Below are positions 59,483 through 64,000 of a DNA stretch of 64,000 nt, one piece after another. The first letter of the stretch is position 1, and each line of letters starts with the position of its first letter. Both the position numbers and the translations under genes were made by a program. Below the pieces are notes generated by a model. It searched no databases. It had not been told where the DNA came from and saw nothing but the letters and a program-made list of their open reading frames with translations. The stretch is taken from positions 2,170,001 to 2,234,000 of the forward strand of contig NZ_JUHH01000001.1 in the NCBI RefSeq assembly GCF_000799735.1, written 5' to 3'. Source of the DNA: Methylotenera sp. G11 (GTDB lineage: Bacteria; Pseudomonadota; Gammaproteobacteria; Burkholderiales; Methylophilaceae).

Positions 59483-59684
59483 AAGCTGCATTCTAACATG
59501 AGTCACCAAGCCTGATTTTGCTGTGGTTTTCAGGTCAAGCAGATAAAACCAGCTGCCAGTGAAAGTTCAGGCTGCCGCCGCTGTATGCTGGTGTTGCCGT
59601 GGCGACGATGCTATCGTGAATGGAATTTTGTAATAAATTGTAAAAATGCAGAACTAAACCAGATGGCGGCTAGTCGTAATGTCA

Positions 59685-59788
59685 GGTAATGAGAATTACC
59701 GTTCCGCTTCTTTCCTCCCTGAGCGGAAGCCTTAGACGATGAGGCGTTTCCGGCCCCGATTTCTTCCCCTTAATCGGGGTCTTTTTTT
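59685..59788 (+). ncRNA. Candidate small RNA with C-rich (anti-Shine-Dalgarno) loops
   Basis: Three to four stacked hairpins. GGTAAT/ATTACC has a GAGA tetraloop (59685-59700). TTCCGCT/AGCGGAA (59702-59708/59722-59728) has loop TCTTTCCTCCCTG. A middle stem involves GCCT/AGGC (about 59729-59743). The terminator CCCCGATT/AATCGGGG (59754-59761/59772-59779) has loop TCTTCCCCTT and seven T residues (59782-59788). Both loops are complementary to GGAGG- or AGGGGA-like ribosome-binding sequences. It lies in the 430-base uvrD-dioxygenase gap, the rest of which has no gene. No clear promoter. Confidence 0.6.
59752..59788 (+). terminator. Rho-independent terminator of the candidate sRNA
   Basis: Core 8-bp GC-rich stem CCCCGATT/AATCGGGG, extendable to ten with a G-U pair, then TC and TTTTTTT at 59782-59788. 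The T run lies on the + strand only, giving the direction. Confidence 0.85.
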
Positions 59789-59883
59789 GCCCGCTATCTG
59801 CGAGGTCTTGAATTGTGCGTAACTCAAATCGTGCGTAAGTATAAACGTAAATTGTGAAATTTGTAAACACTTTGTAATTTAAT

Positions 59884-59930
59884 TGTAATTTTTTACATAA
59901 CTGTTTGAAGTCATTACATTTAGGTGTAAT
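59884..59930 (+). promoter_or_regulatory. Clustered TGTAA/TTACA operator-like sites before the dioxygenase gene
   Basis: TGTAA-TTTT-TTACA (59884-59897) and ATTACA-TTTAGG-TGTAAT (59913-59930) are perfect palindromes; single TGTAA half-sites lie at 59862 and 59873. They end 9 bases before the start codon. A dimeric regulator is likely; its identity is unknown. Confidence 0.5.
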
Positions 59931-59939
59931 TTAGAGTGG

Positions 59940-60740
59940 ATGAAATATAGCAGACTCCCCACCTTTTTTATCTCCCATGGCGGTGGCCCCTGGCCTTATA
60001 TTGAAGATATGCGCCAGCGTTTTGCCGTTACGGCAGCGGAATTAGCGAAGCTGCCCTCGGCATTGCCGGCCAAGCCCAAAGCGATTCTGGTGATTACCGG
60101 ACATTGGGAGGCGCCGCAGTTTACGGTATCCACCGCTGCACATCCGCGTATGGAATATGATTATTATGGCTTTCCCGAGCATACCTACCATGTGCAGTAC
60201 CCCGCTCCCGGCAGCCCTGAGCTTGCGAAAAGGGTGCGGGACTTGCTGGCACTTGCAGGTATGGAAAGTGATGAAGACCCGGAGCGCGGTTTTGATCATG
60301 GCGTTTTTGTGCCGATGATGCTGATGTATCCCGAGGCCGATATTCCTGTTGTGCTGCTATCCATGAAGTCCAGCTATGATGCGCTGGAGCATATCAGGCT
60401 GGGAGAAGCGCTGGCGCCGCTGCGTGATGAAGGCGTGCTGATTGTCGGCAGTGGCCTGACTTACCACAATATGCGCGGTTTTGGCCGGCCGGCATCTCTG
60501 GAGCCATCTGTGCAATTCGAGCAGTATTTGTTTGAAGCGATCTCCAGCAAGAAGTCGCAGTCGCGCAATCAGGCGCTGGTCAATTGGGAGCAGGCGCCGT
60601 ATGCCCGGCTGGTGCATCCGCGGGAAGACCACCTGATACCGTTGATGGCGGCGGCGGGTGCTGCCGGTGAAGATGTAGGCCAGCGTATTTTTACCGATAC
60701 CGTGTTTGAGGTCGTGATGGCTTCATACCGGTTTGGTTAG
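59940..60740 (+). CDS. LigB-type extradiol dioxygenase (YgiD/DODA-like)
   Basis: 266 residues. FISHGGGPWPYI holds the first metal histidine (H13), VITGHWEAPQF the second (near residue 57), and FDHGVFVPMMLMYPEADIPV is the typical third block. Homologs cleave catechols such as DOPA. The natural substrate is unknown, and no aromatic pathway genes are near. AGAGTGG is the SD. The palindromic TGTAA sites upstream suggest regulation. Confidence 0.9.
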   Translation: MKYSRLPTFFISHGGGPWPYIEDMRQRFAVTAAELAKLPSALPAKPKAILVITGHWEAPQFTVSTAAHPRMEYDYYGFPEHTYHVQYPAPGSPELAKRVRDLLALAGMESDEDPERGFDHGVFVPMMLMYPEADIPVVLLSMKSSYDALEHIRLGEALAPLRDEGVLIVGSGLTYHNMRGFGRPASLEPSVQFEQYLFEAISSKKSQSRNQALVNWEQAPYARLVHPREDHLIPLMAAAGAAGEDVGQRIFTDTVFEVVMASYRFG

Positions 60741-60772
60741 GCAAATTCTGAAGCTATGATTATTTATCTTAA

Positions 60773-60808
60773 TTAATCCCATGATTTAGATTAATCCCAT
60801 GATTTAGC
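60773..60808. repeat. Two 18-bp tandem direct repeats
   Basis: TTAATCCCATGATTTAGA at 60773-60790 is repeated at 60791-60808 with one change at the last base. Two copies only, no spacers, so not a CRISPR. Confidence 0.8.
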
Positions 60809-60843
60809 CAATCCCGCTTATTCGCACCCCAGGGCACCTTCTC

Positions 60844-60891
60844 TTGCCACAAGGTGGCAATTCACCTTGTCATACCAGCGTAGGCTGGTAT
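60844..60891. repeat. Small palindromes of REP type
   Basis: TTGCCAC/GTGGCAA (60844-60850/60854-60860) and ATACCAGC/GCTGGTAT (60872-60879/60884-60891, loop GTAG). The second resembles the common intergenic CATACCGGC-GCCGGTATCC palindromes of proteobacteria. Confidence 0.6.
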
Positions 60892-60947
60892 CCAGGCTGC
60901 GTGAATATTAGCGCTATCTCGATAAACCATCATTCGTGATTACCACT

Positions 60948-60983
60948 AAAACGTCATTCCCGCCTTCGCGGGAATGACGTTTT
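60948..60983. repeat. dRS3-like 16-bp palindrome (possible terminator)
   Basis: AAAACGTCATTCCCGC (60948-60963) and GCGGGAATGACGTTTT (60968-60983), loop CTTC. The core ATTCCC-N8-GGGAAT has the layout of the Neisseria dRS3 repeat. Lying just beyond the - strand PPIase stop, it may also serve as a terminator for both sides. Confidence 0.75.
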
Positions 60984-60992
60984 GGTTGGCCC

Positions 60993-61619
60993 TTACTCAA
61001 TCGCCAATAATTCAACTTCGAATATCAGCGTTGCATCCGGACCAATCACAGGGCCGCTGCCGTTCACGCCGTAGGCTAAATTCGATGGAATGGTCAGCTC
61101 GAATTTACTGCCTACCTGCATTAACTGCAAACCTTCCACCCACCCCGCAATCACGCCCGTCACCGGGAAAACGATGGGCTCACCGCGGTCATAAGAGCTG
61201 TCAAATACCGTACCATCAATCAGGGTGCCTCGGTAATGGACTTTTACGCGGTCACTTTTGCTAGGTTTTGCACCATCGCCAGCTGCCAGTGATTTATATT
61301 GCAGGCCGCTATCGGTGGTAATGACACCTTCTTTTTTGCTGTTCTCAGCCAGGTAAGCCGCACCTTCGGCCTTGTTTTTTGCAGACTGTTCGGTGTGAAC
61401 AGCCATTTGTCTTTCCTGGCTTTCCTTCTGCACTTGTTCAACCGTGCTTCTTTTTTCCGCATCGGTCAGGCGTGATGGATTGCCCGCCATCACATCGCTA
61501 ACTGCCAGTGCGACAGCGGCAGGATCAAGTTCCAATGCATCATTCTTGAGCTGATGCGCCATGTTTTCACCCACGATATAACTTAAGCGTTGGGTTAAGG
61601 TGTCTAATGCAATTGTCAT
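60993..61619 (-). CDS. FKBP-type peptidyl-prolyl cis-trans isomerase (FklB-like)
   Basis: 208 residues. An N-terminal dimerisation domain (LTQRLSYIVGENMAHQLKND) precedes the FKBP domain (VKVHYRGTLIDGTVFDSSYD, GWVEGLQLMQVGSKFELTIP, GPDATLIFEVELL). No signal peptide is seen from ATG 61619, so it is probably cytoplasmic like FklB. An upstream TTG/ATG extension to 61658 is less likely; GAAAGAAAAC is near the chosen start. It lies downstream of groL but is separated by a terminator. Confidence 0.92.
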   Translation of the reverse strand: MTIALDTLTQRLSYIVGENMAHQLKNDALELDPAAVALAVSDVMAGNPSRLTDAEKRSTVEQVQKESQERQMAVHTEQSAKNKAEGAAYLAENSKKEGVITTDSGLQYKSLAAGDGAKPSKSDRVKVHYRGTLIDGTVFDSSYDRGEPIVFPVTGVIAGWVEGLQLMQVGSKFELTIPSNLAYGVNGSGPVIGPDATLIFEVELLAIE

Positions 61620-61711
61620 TGTTTTCTTTCGTAGTTTGAGGGCTGATGCGAAAAGCACAAACCGTAATTATGATGGAGAACGCTAGTTAAAACAAAATTC
61701 GAGATAAAACA

Positions 61712-61738
61712 AAACCCGCCGCAGCGGGTTTGTTTTTT
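61712..61738. terminator. Terminator between groL and the FKBP gene
   Basis: AAACCCGC (61712-61719) and GCGGGTTT (61724-61731), loop CGCA, with GTTTTTTT on the + side and TTTGTTTT on the - side. It ends the groS-groL transcript. Confidence 0.8.
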
Positions 61739-61757
61739 TGCAGTGCTGGTTAGTGCG

Positions 61758-61862
61758 TTTCAGCAAGTTAAAGCGGTTAGTGCAAGGCGCGAATCCGCAG
61801 GCAGTACATTGAGTACGACAAGGATAAGCAACGCAGCAATCACCGCTTTAGCGACGCTGAAA
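61758..61862. repeat. Palindromic dispersed repeat, copy A, downstream of groL
   Basis: Arms TTTCAGC/GCTGAAA (61758-61764/61856-61862) and TAAAGCGGT/ACCGCTTTA (61769-61777/61842-61850) enclose CAAGGCGCGA, CAGTACATTGAGTACG and AAGCAACGCAG. It abuts the groL stop codon. These words recur in copy B between groL and groS. Confidence 0.7.
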
Positions 61863-63512
<1,650 letters not shown>

Positions 63513-63550
63513 CTAATAAACTCTAAATATCTAAATGTTTGGTGTGGCGA

Positions 63551-63648
63551 GGTAGATGCGATACAAGGCGCGAGAAACGTATTAAGCGAAGACAGTACAA
63601 AAGTACGTCGAGCTTAAACGGTTTCGAGCAACGCAGTAGCGCGCTACC
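63551..63648. repeat. Palindromic dispersed repeat, copy B, between groS and groL
   Basis: GGTAG/CTACC (63551-63555/63644-63648) enclose TTAAGC/GCTTAA and GAAACG/CGGTTTC arms, and share CAAGGCGCGA, CAGTACA-AAAGTACG and GAGCAACGCAG with copy A. It separates groS from groL within the operon, so it will be transcribed. Confidence 0.7.
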
Positions 63649-63675
63649 ATAGCTTGTCAGCTACATTCCGCCAGA

Positions 63676-63963
63676 TTATTCTACGATGCCCATAATGTCA
63701 TCTTCACGCATTACTAACACTTCTTCGCCGTCAACTTTAACGGTTTGACCCGCATATTTGCCGAACAGCACTTTGTCGCCAACTTTAACGTCCAGTGCAA
63801 TGGCTTTGCCGCTATCATCTTTCTTGCCGTTACCAACAGCGATCACAACACCTTGGTCTGGTTTTTCTGTAGCAGAATCTGGAATTACGATGCCAGATGC
63901 GGTTGTACGTTCTTCTTCTGAGCGTTTTACAACCACGCGATCATGTAATGGACGAATTTTCAT
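63676..63963 (-). CDS. groS: Co-chaperonin GroES
   Basis: 95-residue lid of the GroEL cage. [18 protein letters not shown], the mobile loop [20 protein letters not shown] and the ending [11 protein letters not shown] are typical. SD TAAGGAG precedes ATG 63963. The promoter lies beyond or at the window end; the 37 bases visible upstream show no CIRCE element. Confidence 0.98.
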   Translation of the reverse strand: MKIRPLHDRVVVKRSEEERTTASGIVIPDSATEKPDQGVVIAVGNGKKDDSGKAIALDVKVGDKVLFGKYAGQTVKVDGEEVLVMREDDIMGIVE

Positions 63964-64000
63964 TAGATTTCTCCTTAAGTTATGCTTAAAATTGGTGTTA

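Noticed and set aside
59682-59870. 62-codon - strand frame across the candidate sRNA
   Set aside because: The hairpins and directional T run explain the sequence better; no SD or domain.
60773-60808. CRISPR array
   Set aside because: Two adjacent direct repeats without spacers and no cas genes.

Overview
The window is a chromosomal segment of a betaproteobacterium, most likely a methylotroph of the family Methylophilaceae (Methylotenera/Methylophilus-like). This assignment is an inference from protein style and gene order (beta-type str-S10-spc-alpha cluster, polA-DUF2782-thrB order, a BPSS1780-family protein). No rRNA or marker comparison could be run. No tRNA, rRNA, CRISPR array, insertion sequence or prophage was seen.

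Region 1 (1-20.9 kb) is the conserved transcription/translation block on the + strand: the 3' half of rpoC, rpsL-rpsG, fusA-tuf, rpsJ, the S10 operon (rplC to rpsQ), the spc operon (rplN to rpmJ, with secY and infA) and the alpha operon (rpsM-rpsK-rpsD-rpoA-rplQ). Good sigma70-type promoters and hairpins divide it into smaller units than in E. coli. Separate promoters stand before rpsL, fusA, rplC, (probably) rplN and rpsM, and several are followed at once by structured leaders.

Region 2 (20.9-35 kb) holds a glutaredoxin-like gene, mgtE, an MscS-type channel and rpmB-rpmG. These are followed by dut, a TonB-dependent receptor and coaBC, all on the - strand. The receptor sits between coaBC and dut, which are neighbours in many proteobacteria. 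Then come a membrane-anchored HExxH protein, radC, an MgtC/DUF4010 protein, cstA with its small YbdD partner, and lgt.

Region 3 (35-50 kb) starts with a probably frameshifted small membrane-protein gene. It continues with ilvD, a hexose-6-phosphate mutarotase, a secreted cytochrome c and an amino-acid permease. A long - strand cluster follows: dusB-fis-purH-(secreted unknown)-purD-hemF-apeB. The region ends with an MHS-type transporter, a YkgJ protein and a CinA-like protein.

Region 4 (50-64 kb) has a HepT/MntA toxin-antitoxin pair, polA, a LOG-like protein, DUF2782, thrB, BPSS1780, uvrD, a LigB-type dioxygenase, an FklB-type peptidyl-prolyl isomerase and groL-groS. Its intergenic regions are rich in palindromic repeats. 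Between uvrD and the dioxygenase lies a strong candidate small RNA whose hairpin loops are C-rich and complementary to Shine-Dalgarno sequences.

The most interesting unexplained items are this candidate sRNA, the multi-hairpin leader before rplN, a 22-bp perfect inverted repeat after the DUF2782 gene, the frameshifted membrane gene at 35.1-35.5 kb, and two related palindromic repeats flanking groL.
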